DNA of 64,000 nt, from assembly GCF_020531915.1 (NCBI RefSeq), contig NZ_JAJAVG010000008.1, positions 62,001 to 126,000 on the forward strand, given 5' to 3'. Positions 18,204-26,967 of the stretch are shown piece after piece. A model generated the notes under the pieces. That model did no database searches and was not told the DNA's origin. It saw only the letters and a program-made list of their open reading frames with translations. The stretch comes from Methylovorus mays (GTDB lineage: Bacteria; Pseudomonadota; Gammaproteobacteria; Burkholderiales; Methylophilaceae). Position 1 is the first letter of the stretch, and the number at the start of each line of letters is the position of its first letter. Position numbers and translations under genes: made by a program.

Positions 18204-18780
18204 AGCCATTGGTGCGTTGCGTGAGCGCGCCTTGGCCTTGCTGGCCAGGCGCGAACATACAGCGCTGGAACTGAAACGCAAGCTGATGCGCAAACCGCAG
18301 CAGCCTGGCAGTAGACGTTTCCCCCGGCAAGATACTGAAGATTTTTCGGCGGACGCCGATGTAGTAGCGCAGGCCGATGTCCCTGAGCAGCCCGCAATAC
18401 CAGCCGATGAGCTGGAAGAGCACGTGGATCAGCTGCTGCAGGACTTCAAACAGCGTGGCTGGTTATCCGAGCAACGCTTTACCGAGCAGGTGGTGCATGC
18501 GCGCCAGCAGAAATTTGGCAGCATGCGCATTGCGCATGAGCTCAAGCAAAAAGGCGTGGATGACACGCTGATTGCCGAAGCCATGCAGCAGGTAAAGCAG
18601 GATGAATTCAGCCATGCACTGCAGATTTATCGCAAGAAATTTTCGCAGCCGCCAGCCAGCAGCGAAGAGTGGGCGAAGCAGGCCAGATTCATGCAGGGCC
18701 GTGGTTTCAGCATGGACATGATCAAGCGGGTGATCAACGCGGGTAATCAGGTCGAAACAACAGACAGTGAAGACAGGTAG
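18184..18780 (+). CDS. recX: Regulatory protein RecX
   Basis: RecX inhibits RecA filament extension. The 198-residue product has the three-helix repeats, seen as [34 protein letters not shown] and [16 protein letters not shown], then [17 protein letters not shown] at the end. The ATG lies inside the recA stop region (20-base overlap), indicating coupling that sets a low RecX:RecA ratio. Between the first and second repeats there is an unusual Pro/Asp-rich linker of about 40 residues ([14 protein letters not shown] and onward), making it longer than the E. coli protein. Confidence 0.93.
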   Translation: MTTAKSKAIGALRERALALLARREHTALELKRKLMRKPQQPGSRRFPRQDTEDFSADADVVAQADVPEQPAIPADELEEHVDQLLQDFKQRGWLSEQRFTEQVVHARQQKFGSMRIAHELKQKGVDDTLIAEAMQQVKQDEFSHALQIYRKKFSQPPASSEEWAKQARFMQGRGFSMDMIKRVINAGNQVETTDSEDR

Positions 18781-18810
18781 CGCACTGCGCTGCCAAGCAT
18801 AAGGCACAAC

Positions 18811-21435
18811 ATGAAGAGCAAAGAAATACGTCAGCAGTTTTTGGACTTTTTCGCGTCCAAGGGGCATCAGGTCGTGGCATCCAGTTCGCTGGTGCCGCAT
18901 GGCGACCCTACCCTGCTGTTTACCAATGCGGGCATGAACCAGTTCAAGGATGTGTTCCTGGGTTTTGACAAGCGCCCCTATACCCGCGCAGCCAGCAGCC
19001 AGAAGTGCGTACGCGCAGGCGGCAAGCACAATGACCTTGAAAACGTCGGCTACACCGCCCGCCACCATACCTTCTTTGAAATGCTGGGCAACTTCAGCTT
19101 TGGCGATTACTTCAAGCGTGATGCGATTGCCTATGCCTGGGAGCTGTTGACCGAAGTCTACAAACTGCCCAAGGAAAAACTGCTGGTTACGGTCTACGCC
19201 GAAGACGACGAAGCCTACGACATCTGGACCAAGGAAATGGGCGTGCCCGCCGACAAGGTGATTCGCATTGGCGATAACAAAGGCGCGCGCTATGCCTCCG
19301 ACAACTTCTGGATGATGGGCGACACTGGCCCCTGCGGCCCCTGTACCGAGATTTTCTACGATCACGGCGCGCACATCTGGGGCGGCCCTCCCGGCAGCCC
19401 GGAAGAAGACGGGGACCGCTTCATCGAAATCTGGAACAACGTGTTCATGCAGTTCAACCGCGATGAACAAGGCGTGATGCATCCCTTGCCCAAGCCATCG
19501 GTGGACACCGGCATGGGGCTGGAGCGTATCTCCGCTGTGCTGCAAGGCGTACATGCCAATTACGAGATTGATCTCTTCCAGGCACTGATCAAGGCCGCTG
19601 CCCGCGAAACCAAAACGACCGACCTGGAAAGCCCATCGCTCAAGGTATTGGCTGACCACATCCGCGCCTGCAGCTTCCTGATTGCCGATGGCGTGATTCC
19701 CGGCAATGAAGGCCGCGGCTACGTGCTGCGCCGCATCATCCGCCGCGCCATTCGCCACGGCTACAAGCTGGGCGTGCGGGCTGCCTTCTTCTACAAACTG
19801 GTGCCCGACCTCGTCATCGAAATGGGCGAAGCCTACCCCGAGTTGGTAAGCAACCAGACCCGCGTGATGGATACCCTGAAGCAGGAAGAAGACCGCTTCT
19901 TTGAAACCATTGAAAATGGCATGGCGATTCTGGAGACCGAACTGGCCGACATCGCCGCCAAGGGTGGCAAGACCTTCAATGGCGAAACCGCCTTCAAGCT
20001 GCATGACACCTATGGCTTCCCTCTGGACCTGACCGCCGACGTTTGCCGTGAACGCGACGTTACCGTTGATGCGGCCGCCTTTGACGCCGCCATGGCGCGC
20101 CAGAAAGATCAGGCACGTGCCGCTGGCAAGTTCAAAATGTCCGCCAATCTGGAATACGAAGGTGCCGCTACCCAGTTCCATGGCTACGAAAAACTGGAAA
20201 GCGATGCGCTGGTGCTTGCGCTGTACAAAGATGGCGCGGCTGTTGACAGCCTGAGCGAAGGCGAAGTTGGCGTGGTCGTGCTGGACAATACACCGTTCTA
20301 CGCCGAATCCGGCGGCCAGGTAGGCGATAGCGGCGAACTGCGCGCCAGCGATGGCATCTTTACCGTAGAAGACACCCAGAAAGTCCAAGCGAGCGTGTTC
20401 GGCCACCATGGCGTGGTCACCACCGGCAAAATCAGCAAAGGCGACAGCCTGAAAGCCCGCGTTAATACCCGCGCCCGCGCCGCCACCATGCGCAATCACT
20501 CGGCCACCCACCTCATGCACAAAGCCTTGCGCGAAGTATTGGGCGGCCACGTGCAGCAAAAAGGCTCGCTGGTGGATAGCGAGAAAACCCGTTTTGACTT
20601 CGTGCACACTTCACCGATGACGGACGACGAAATCCGCCAGGTCGAAGCGCTGGTCAATGCCGAAATTCTGGCCAATGAAGCCACCCAGGCCCGCGTGATG
20701 GGCATTGAGGATGCGCAGAAAACCGGCGCCATGATGCTGTTCGGCGAAAAATACGGCGATGAAGTGCGCGTGCTGGATATTGGCAGCTCGCGCGAACTGT
20801 GCGGCGGCACCCATGTCAGCCGCACCGGCGATATCGGCCTGTTCAAGATCACCGGCGAAAGTGGCGTAGCCGCAGGCGTGCGTCGCGTGGAAGCCACTAC
20901 AGGCGAAAATGCGCTGAAACTCATGCAGCAGCAGCAAGCCCTGCTGGGTCAGATCGCTGCAGAACTCAAGGCACCCGCCAGCGAAGTCCCGGCAAAACTG
21001 GGCCAGCTGATGGACAACGTCAAAACACTGGAAAAAGAACTCGCCCGCCTCAAATCCAAGCTCGCCTCCTCGCAAGGGGATGATCTGGTGAATCAGGCCG
21101 TGGATCTCGGCGGCATCAAGGTGCTGGCAGCCACGCTGGAAGGCGCAGACGCCAACACCTTGCGCGAGACGATGGACAAGCTGAAAGACAAGCTGAAATC
21201 GGCTGCCATCGTTCTTGCAAGCGCCAACGACGGCAAGGTCAGCCTCGCGGCTGGCGTGACGGCCGACCTGATCGCCAAGGTAAAAGCGGGCGAACTGGTC
21301 AACTTTGTCGCCGGGCAAGTGGGCGGCAAGGGCGGTGGCAAACCCGACATGGCAATGGCAGGCGGCACGGACGCCAGCAAATTGCCAGAGGCACTCAGCA
21401 GCGTTGAAGGCTGGGTAAAAGCAAAGTTGAATTAA
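18811..21435 (+). CDS. alaS: Alanyl-tRNA synthetase
   Basis: Charges tRNA-Ala and edits mischarged Ser and Gly. The 874-residue protein has all modules: catalytic core beginning with [17 protein letters not shown] and [27 protein letters not shown], tRNA-recognition domain, editing domain with the zinc motif [11 protein letters not shown] and later CGGTHVS, and a C-Ala domain with coiled coil ([13 protein letters not shown]) and [15 protein letters not shown]. It is the third gene of the recA-recX-alaS group. Confidence 0.98.
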   Translation: MKSKEIRQQFLDFFASKGHQVVASSSLVPHGDPTLLFTNAGMNQFKDVFLGFDKRPYTRAASSQKCVRAGGKHNDLENVGYTARHHTFFEMLGNFSFGDYFKRDAIAYAWELLTEVYKLPKEKLLVTVYAEDDEAYDIWTKEMGVPADKVIRIGDNKGARYASDNFWMMGDTGPCGPCTEIFYDHGAHIWGGPPGSPEEDGDRFIEIWNNVFMQFNRDEQGVMHPLPKPSVDTGMGLERISAVLQGVHANYEIDLFQALIKAAARETKTTDLESPSLKVLADHIRACSFLIADGVIPGNEGRGYVLRRIIRRAIRHGYKLGVRAAFFYKLVPDLVIEMGEAYPELVSNQTRVMDTLKQEEDRFFETIENGMAILETELADIAAKGGKTFNGETAFKLHDTYGFPLDLTADVCRERDVTVDAAAFDAAMARQKDQARAAGKFKMSANLEYEGAATQFHGYEKLESDALVLALYKDGAAVDSLSEGEVGVVVLDNTPFYAESGGQVGDSGELRASDGIFTVEDTQKVQASVFGHHGVVTTGKISKGDSLKARVNTRARAATMRNHSATHLMHKALREVLGGHVQQKGSLVDSEKTRFDFVHTSPMTDDEIRQVEALVNAEILANEATQARVMGIEDAQKTGAMMLFGEKYGDEVRVLDIGSSRELCGGTHVSRTGDIGLFKITGESGVAAGVRRVEATTGENALKLMQQQQALLGQIAAELKAPASEVPAKLGQLMDNVKTLEKELARLKSKLASSQGDDLVNQAVDLGGIKVLAATLEGADANTLRETMDKLKDKLKSAAIVLASANDGKVSLAAGVTADLIAKVKAGELVNFVAGQVGGKGGGKPDMAMAGGTDASKLPEALSSVEGWVKAKLN

Positions 21436-21513
21436 GCTCCCGCATCGACAAGGCTTCACGCCCTGTCGGTAAAGGCGCGCATCTGCAGTTTAATTAATTA
21501 GGCTACAAGACAC

Positions 21514-22737
21514 ATGGCACTTATCGTACAAAAATACGGCGGCACTTCCGTCGCCAACCCAGAGCGGATCAAGAACCTGGCGAGCCGCGTGGCCCGCTAC
21601 AAAGCGCTTGGTCATCAGGTCGTGGTGGTGGTTTCGGCCATGTCCGGCGAAACCAATCGCCTGATTGCCCTGGCCAAGGAAATCATGCCCACACCAGACC
21701 CACGCGAGCTGGATGTGATGGTCTCCACCGGCGAGCAAGTCACCATCGGCCTCACCGCCATGGCGCTGATGGACCTGGGCCTCAAGGCCAAGAGCTACAC
21801 CGGTAGCCAGGTGCGCATTGTGACCGACAGCGCCTTTACCAAGGCACGCATCCTGAATATCGATGAATCACGCATCCGCGCCGACCTGAATGCAGGCTAT
21901 GTCGTGGTCGTTGCAGGCTTCCAGGGCGTGGATGAACACGGCAACATCACCACTCTGGGCCGCGGTGGCTCAGACACCACCGGCGTGGCGATTGCCGCCG
22001 CGCTCAAGGCCGATGAATGCCAGATCTACACCGATGTAGACGGCGTCTATACCACCGACCCGCGCGTGGTCCCCGAAGCGCGCCGGCTCAAATCCATCAC
22101 CTTTGAAGAGATGCTGGAACTCGCCAGCCAGGGCTCCAAGGTATTGCAGATTCGCTCGGTCGAGTTTGCAGGCAAATACAAGGTCAAGTTACGCGTGCTG
22201 TCCAGCTTTGAAGAAGAAGGCGACGGCACCCTGATTACGTTTGAGGAAAATGACAACATGGAACAACCTATCATCTCCGGCATCGCCTTCAACCGCGACG
22301 AAGCCAAAGTGACCGTGCTCGGCGTGCCCGACCGCCCTGGCATCGCTTACCAGATCCTCGGCCCCATCGCCGATGCCAATATCGACATCGACATGATCAT
22401 CCAGAACGTCAGCGCCGATGGCACCACTGACTTCACCTTCACCGTGCATAAAAACGAGCTGAGCAAGGCGCTGGACATCCTGCGCGGCGTACAAGCCCAC
22501 ATCAACGCCCGCGAAATCGTGGGCGACGACAAAATCGCCAAGGTATCGGTAGTCGGTGTCGGCATGCGCTCGCACGTCGGCATCGCCAGCCAGATGTTCC
22601 GCACCCTGGCCGAAGAAGGCATCAATATCCAGATGATTTCCACCAGCGAAATCAAAATCGCCGTCGTCATTGACGAAAAATACATGGAGCTCGCCGTGCG
22701 CGTTCTGCATAAAGCATTTGATCTGGAAGAAGCTTAA
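21514..22737 (+). CDS. lysC: Aspartate kinase, lysine/threonine-sensitive type
   Basis: First enzyme of the aspartate family pathway (Lys, Thr, Met, diaminopimelate). The kinase domain opens with the nucleotide motif VQKYGGTSVANPERI, and GRGGSDTTGVAIAAAL lies near residue 150. Two C-terminal ACT domains (for example VTVLGVPDRPGIAYQI and VGVGMRSHVGIASQMF) point to feedback control by end-product amino acids. The 407-residue monofunctional form is typical of beta-proteobacteria. Two tRNA genes follow on the same strand. Confidence 0.96.
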   Translation: MALIVQKYGGTSVANPERIKNLASRVARYKALGHQVVVVVSAMSGETNRLIALAKEIMPTPDPRELDVMVSTGEQVTIGLTAMALMDLGLKAKSYTGSQVRIVTDSAFTKARILNIDESRIRADLNAGYVVVVAGFQGVDEHGNITTLGRGGSDTTGVAIAAALKADECQIYTDVDGVYTTDPRVVPEARRLKSITFEEMLELASQGSKVLQIRSVEFAGKYKVKLRVLSSFEEEGDGTLITFEENDNMEQPIISGIAFNRDEAKVTVLGVPDRPGIAYQILGPIADANIDIDMIIQNVSADGTTDFTFTVHKNELSKALDILRGVQAHINAREIVGDDKIAKVSVVGVGMRSHVGIASQMFRTLAEEGINIQMISTSEIKIAVVIDEKYMELAVRVLHKAFDLEEA

Positions 22738-22767
22738 AAAGATAAGCGCCACGAGCGTTGATTTTTG

Positions 22768-22793
22768 GGGCGTAATCAAGTATTGTTACGCCC
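22768..22793 (+). other. Hairpin between lysC and tRNA-Ser without U-tract
   Basis: GGGCGTAA and TTACGCCC form a perfect eight-base stem around a ten-base loop. There is no T-run on either side, so it is not a standard terminator. It may be an RNA processing or stability element between the lysC mRNA and the tRNA. Confidence 0.4.
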
Positions 22794-22799
22794 TCGTGC

Positions 22800-22893
22800 G
22801 GAGAGCTGGCCGAGTGGTCGAAGGCACTTCCCTGCTAAGGAAGCATACGGGCTTAAACCTGTATCGAGGGTTCGAATCCCTCGCTCTCCGCCA
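22800..22893 (+). tRNA. serX: tRNA-Ser (anticodon GCT)
   Basis: The acceptor stem GGAGAGC (22800-22806) pairs with GCTCTCC (22883-22889), followed by G and an encoded CCA. The anticodon arm CTTCC-CTGCTAA-GGAAG gives anticodon GCT. The long variable arm around ACGGGCTTAAACCTGT is expected for tRNA-Ser. The T arm GAGGG-TTCGAAT-CCCTC is perfect. Confidence 0.97.
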
Positions 22894-22962
22894 AAGTTTC
22901 AAAGGCACATCATCAAGTTTTACTGGAATAAAATCCTGCTTCTTGTATAATGCACGCCTCAC

Positions 22963-23039
22963 GCGCCCGTAGCTCAGCTGGATAGAGTACTTGGCTACGA
23001 ACCAAGGGGTCAGGAGTTCGAATCTCTTCGGGCGCACCA
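22963..23039 (+). tRNA. tRNA-Arg (anticodon ACG), integration target
   Basis: GCGCCCG pairs with CGGGCGC, then A and CCA. The anticodon stem-loop CTTGG-CTACGAA-CCAAG gives anticodon ACG. The gene is intact, but its 3' 45 bases are duplicated at 43577-43621, showing that an element has integrated here and restored the tRNA 3' end. Confidence 0.97.
22995..23039 (+). repeat. attL: 45-base direct repeat within tRNA-Arg
   Basis: Identical to 43577-43621, from the anticodon loop (CTACGAACC) through the T arm to the CCA end. The base on each outer side differs between the copies (G versus C on the left, A versus T on the right), so the identity block is exactly 45 bases. This is the expected left attachment site of an integrase that uses the tRNA 3' half. 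Confidence 0.95.
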
Positions 23040-23051
23040 AACATCAAGGAA

Positions 23052-24149
23052 TTAGGCCACCACCTCGGTGGCCTTTTTCTTTTCCGTAGTAAAAACGTCA
23101 GTACCTTGTACTACGCGCAATCCAGTACGACGATTTACCCATTGAGCTAGATGCTCCGTTGAGAGGTGTGCATAACGCTGCACCATCTCCGCCGAAGCCC
23201 AGCCGCCTAGCTCTTGCAACACGTTCAACGGCGTTCCATCTTGGGCGTGCCAACTTGCCCAGGTGTGCCGAAGATCGTGCCACCGAAAACCTGCGGCAAT
23301 TCCAGCTGCTGTTACTGCATCCCGCCACGCTTTAGTTGATGTCTGCGTTACAGGTTTACTACGATATGGAAACACCCATATTAAATGTTTCCCTTCTTGC
23401 CCCTTAAGGAGAACGACAGCCTGATTTGACAACGGGACGCCAATAGCTTTCTCAGCTTTTGCTTGATCAGGATGTATCCAAGCAACGCGCCGTTCCAGAT
23501 CAACCTGAGACCACTCCAGATGCGTCACATTATTTCGCCGCAATCCGGTCTCCAGTGCAAAAAGCATCATTGGCTGCTGATGCCTCGGCAACAAACCCAA
23601 CAATATTTCGGCTTGCTCTCTGGTGATCCATCGCACCCGCTTTGCTGGTTCCTTCAACATTGGAATATTAGGGCAGTTAGCTATCCACTCCCAATCATCT
23701 CGCGCCTTACGAAGAATGGCACGTATGATTTCCAATGTGCGATTCACAGTTGTCGGCTTTGGGTCAATCCAACGCGGTGGACCCTTTTTGCGTGGAATCT
23801 CATATGGTTCCTGACGAGCAGCAGTGATTTTTGCAATCAAATCACGGTTGATCTCTTCAAGGCACTTTCCACGCATAAATGGATCAAGCCAACGTAAATG
23901 TGACTTGTCTGCATCCAATGTCGTTTTCTGTGACTTCTCAGACAAATAACGCAACACTGCTTCCTGCCAAGTACGGCGCGGCTTAACCCCGAGCCTTTTT
24001 TGGTCCCACATTTGCGCTTTCAAGCGATCATGCAGTTCCTGAGCTTTTAGCTTATCGGCAGTCCGAGCGCTTTGCTGTAATCGTCGTCCATCCGGGGCAG
24101 TAAGTTCGATCCACCATGACGGTGAATCTTTACGTCTATAGAGTGACAT
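23052..24149 (-). CDS. int: Tyrosine recombinase (phage-type integrase)
   Basis: Catalyses integration and excision at the tRNA-Arg site. In 365 residues the N-terminal arm (SWWIELTAPDGRRL) and core-binding domain precede the catalytic domain. The catalytic set is visible: Arg in LETGLRRNNVTHLEW, His and Arg in FRWHDLRHTWASWH, Trp in LGGWASAEM where many relatives have His, and the nucleophile Tyr in MVQRYAHLS. It appears intact and likely active. The gene lies 12 bases from attL and reads towards the tRNA. Its 5' end overlaps the AlpA-like gene by about 100 bases in another frame. Confidence 0.93.
   Translation of the reverse strand: MSLYRRKDSPSWWIELTAPDGRRLQQSARTADKLKAQELHDRLKAQMWDQKRLGVKPRRTWQEAVLRYLSEKSQKTTLDADKSHLRWLDPFMRGKCLEEINRDLIAKITAARQEPYEIPRKKGPPRWIDPKPTTVNRTLEIIRAILRKARDDWEWIANCPNIPMLKEPAKRVRWITREQAEILLGLLPRHQQPMMLFALETGLRRNNVTHLEWSQVDLERRVAWIHPDQAKAEKAIGVPLSNQAVVLLKGQEGKHLIWVFPYRSKPVTQTSTKAWRDAVTAAGIAAGFRWHDLRHTWASWHAQDGTPLNVLQELGGWASAEMVQRYAHLSTEHLAQWVNRRTGLRVVQGTDVFTTEKKKATEVVA
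23055..23083 (+). terminator. Terminator after tRNA-Arg, overlapping the integrase 3' end
   Basis: GGCCACC and GGTGGCC form a seven-base stem with a five-base loop, followed by TTTTTCTTTT on the plus strand. It would end tRNA transcription 16 bases past the CCA. The same bases encode the last residues of the integrase on the minus strand. Confidence 0.85.
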
Positions 24150-24352
24150 GTGTTTCTCCTTTCATCAAAGTCACTCACCGACGCCTGCGGTTGATACTTT
24201 GACCGAATCCATTCAATCAAGTCAACATCGATGAAGACCCATTTTTTTCCTGGCTTTGCAGCAGGCACCTCCCCACGTTCAGCCATGCGGTAAAGCGTGA
24301 CAGGATGGACCATTAGAAGTGCAGCTGCCTCCTTAATACCCATGGTTCTCAT
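24047..24352 (-). CDS. AlpA-like / excisionase-type DNA-binding protein
   Basis: About 101 residues starting MRTMGIKEAAALLMVHP. The N-terminal 55 residues form a MerR/AlpA-type winged helix: IKEAAALL-VHPVTLYRMAERGEVPA, then GKKWVFIDVDLIEWI. Proteins of this kind act as excisionases or activate integrase expression. The C-terminal 45 residues do not match a known domain. They overlap the start of the integrase gene (103 bases), suggesting coupled translation. The ATG at 24352 is chosen because it begins the conserved block; no strong ribosome site was found. Confidence 0.75.
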   Translation of the reverse strand: MRTMGIKEAAALLMVHPVTLYRMAERGEVPAAKPGKKWVFIDVDLIEWIRSKYQPQASVSDFDERRNTCHSIDVKIHRHGGSNLLPRMDDDYSKALGLPIS

Positions 24353-24377
24353 TGGTAAATTGATTCCAGCCTCAGGC

Positions 24378-26966
24378 CTAAACTTCCGCTTCCAAGCCAC
24401 GCTCGTGCCCGACAGGACTAAGCTCCAAAGCAGAAGACTTTTCATACTCTCGGCTCATTGCAATAGGTAGCATTTCACGGTCATCGGTGTAGATTTTGGC
24501 GGCCTGGCGTGCCCGGCTGATTGCCACATAGAAAGATTTTTGATTGGACGTCAGACTGTGGGCATCGGCCTCTACCAGCACCCGATCACAGGTCTGACCT
24601 TGCGCCGAGTACACCGTCGAACAATAGCCATAATCCATGGTTAATGGCTGGGAGCTATCCAGCGACACTTGCCGTCCGTCACTCAACTCCAAAGTCAGAC
24701 GGTTGGTGTCAGGATAGATGGCCACCACCTTGGCCAGATCGCCATTGACCAAGCCCCGTGCACGGTCATTGGCAGTTACACGTATCAGATCACCTGAGGC
24801 CAAGGGTTGCCGCTGCGGCACGAACGCCGTCAACCGCGTCATGGTGGACGGCTGCCAAGCGACCTGCGCTCCATCCTCACACTTCAGTACTATCCGATGG
24901 TTTAGCCGATCCACGACTTGAGCGAACTCGCCACGCTTCAACCGCAAGGATGGGTAATCGACCTCGGCTTGGACCACGTCGCCGATCTCGTAACCCAACG
25001 TCGAGCGCCGCCCGGACTCCGTCAAGTCCTTCCTGGTCAGCATCGTGACACCATAATCCTCACCACCAAACTGAAGCCGGTCACGGATGCGCCGGTTGAT
25101 CTCAGCCCGCGCAAACCGGGTGCCTGCAATGACACGAGTCTGATCTCGTTCCGCCGGTGACAAAGTCACGTAGTCATTGGCTATCTGGTCAAATCGCTCG
25201 GCCGCTGCCTTGATCTGGGTAATGTCCTTGTCCAGAAGTTCCGCCGCCAGCGACACTTGTCCATTGACCGCATGCTCTACGGCTTGCTTGAGAAACGGAT
25301 TTCTCTGGCGCTGGATTTGACTAACCAAGGCTGTAGCCATACCGTTGGCCTGTAGCTGGACGAAAGGTTTTCCGGCCTCCACCGCATTCAGTTGGGCCGT
25401 GTCACCCACCAACAGCACCCGGCAATGCGCCTCCTTGGCCGCTGTCAGCACATCATGCAGTTGCTTGGTCGAGACCATCCCTGCTTCATCAACGATTAAT
25501 AAGGTTTTAGGTGTTAGGCCTTTGTGCTTGCGCTGGCTAAAGGTGGCAATGGTTTCCGCCGCCATGCCTGTCTCCGCCAGTTCACGCGCGGCGCTGGCGC
25601 TTGGTGCCAGACCCTGTACCTTGTAGCCGCTGGATGTGACAATCACTGCAGTCTTCTCCAGCAAAGTTGTTTTGCCGACACCGGCCCGGCCCTGAATCCC
25701 AAGCACCTGATGCCCCGTCAGCAACACGCCCAGCGCAGCCTGCTGCTGCTCTATCGTCAGACCGGCCAGTCGGGTATGCAATTCGGCACGGTCGCCAACA
25801 TGGATTGGGACCAGCGCATTCCGGCCGGCCACTTCAATATCCAGGATTTTCGCTTCGCGCTGCTGCGCGGCCAAGGTGGTATAGCGGTCGCCGCGTTGGA
25901 TCAGTTCACTCCCAGCCACACCCGCGTCCAGGGCGGTTTCCAGTTCCGCCAACGTTGCCACCCCTACGCCGCGTTCCAAGGCAACACGCAGCAACTCCGC
26001 ACGACCGAACACAGATTCGCGTTCAGCCAAGTGCGCCACGGCCGCATGCAATACGGCTTGCACCGCATCATTCGCAACCGCCGGCAACTCATGCGCCTCG
26101 GGGAAGGCGTAGTTGATGCATTTTTCCCGGCTTAATGTCGTCCACTCATGCCACAGCAGCGCTCGATCAACGGAGCTCTTTTTTTCGCGAGTCACAACGG
26201 CTGCCAGCTTCTTGAACCATGCGCCAGCTACGCTACGCTCCTGACCATTGTCCTTTAAATACGCTTCAATCGAAGCACTGCGCTGGGAGAATGCCATGAT
26301 CTGGTGATCATGGATGTGGGCCAGCTCGAAGCGGCCATCCAGATGCGTGGCACGTACCTCATACCCCAGCATCTGAACTTCACGCGCTAACTCACTTCGG
26401 TACATCGCGCCAAGCAGCATCTTATGGCGGTACAACGTCTCATTGTCCATGGCTCGCCATTGGCCATCTGAGCGTTGCGTGGCATTGATTATGACGCAAT
26501 GGGTATGCAACTGCGGATCGCAAGCCCGGCTCAAGTCGTGCTCAAACTTCGCCACTATCAGATTGCCAGTATGTTGAGAGCGAGTTTCCCCGCTCTCAGT
26601 CACCCGACAGGCTGCAAGTGATTCCGCATAGGCCAGCGCGCTATTCACTGCGTGCTGATGGGCTTCCAGCAGACGGCAATCACCCCCGACTAATGCTTGT
26701 AGTGAAATCGACTTGGGCGCAGAGAAGGTGCCATCGGTGCCACCACGCCTCCCCTCCGCCGCATTGTGTATTAAGCTACCATCCGGCATCTTGCCATCAA
26801 GCAAGTCAGCAAACACCACAGAATCGACTGGACCGACCAATCCCAGTACTACAGCTCCTTTCCCCCACCAATCGCTGGGACTGCAATCAGCGGTATAGTA
26901 ATCGTCGACCACTTCATAATACTCGGCCGCCACTGCACCAGTACCAACGTTCGAAAGGCTCAGCAT
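24378..26966 (-). CDS. MobF-family conjugative relaxase-helicase (TrwC/TraI-like)
   Basis: Nicks oriT and unwinds the transferred strand. The 862-residue protein has an N-terminal relaxase domain with paired tyrosines EYYEVVDDYY at residues 15-24 and the metal-binding histidines H143 and HTH at 154-156 (HDLSRACDPQLHTH). The C-terminal helicase has Walker A GRAGVGKTT, Walker B LLIVDEAGMVS and the final YSAQGQT and VAISRARQ motifs. It matches TrwC in length and layout more than the much longer F TraI. The gene follows the coupling-protein gene with a one-base gap, so they are co-transcribed on the minus strand. Confidence 0.92.
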   Translation of the reverse strand: MLSLSNVGTGAVAAEYYEVVDDYYTADCSPSDWWGKGAVVLGLVGPVDSVVFADLLDGKMPDGSLIHNAAEGRRGGTDGTFSAPKSISLQALVGGDCRLLEAHQHAVNSALAYAESLAACRVTESGETRSQHTGNLIVAKFEHDLSRACDPQLHTHCVIINATQRSDGQWRAMDNETLYRHKMLLGAMYRSELAREVQMLGYEVRATHLDGRFELAHIHDHQIMAFSQRSASIEAYLKDNGQERSVAGAWFKKLAAVVTREKKSSVDRALLWHEWTTLSREKCINYAFPEAHELPAVANDAVQAVLHAAVAHLAERESVFGRAELLRVALERGVGVATLAELETALDAGVAGSELIQRGDRYTTLAAQQREAKILDIEVAGRNALVPIHVGDRAELHTRLAGLTIEQQQAALGVLLTGHQVLGIQGRAGVGKTTLLEKTAVIVTSSGYKVQGLAPSASAARELAETGMAAETIATFSQRKHKGLTPKTLLIVDEAGMVSTKQLHDVLTAAKEAHCRVLLVGDTAQLNAVEAGKPFVQLQANGMATALVSQIQRQRNPFLKQAVEHAVNGQVSLAAELLDKDITQIKAAAERFDQIANDYVTLSPAERDQTRVIAGTRFARAEINRRIRDRLQFGGEDYGVTMLTRKDLTESGRRSTLGYEIGDVVQAEVDYPSLRLKRGEFAQVVDRLNHRIVLKCEDGAQVAWQPSTMTRLTAFVPQRQPLASGDLIRVTANDRARGLVNGDLAKVVAIYPDTNRLTLELSDGRQVSLDSSQPLTMDYGYCSTVYSAQGQTCDRVLVEADAHSLTSNQKSFYVAISRARQAAKIYTDDREMLPIAMSREYEKSSALELSPVGHERGLEAEV

Positions 26967-26967
26967 T

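Noticed and set aside
18463-20607. Long minus-strand frame of 714 codons
   Set aside because: It is antisense to recX and alaS, whose protein matches are unambiguous. The translation is Ala, Gly, His and Phe rich as expected from reading codons of a GC-rich gene backwards.
21440-21472. Hairpin between alaS and lysC
   Set aside because: The stem is imperfect and no T-run follows, so a terminator call is not supported.
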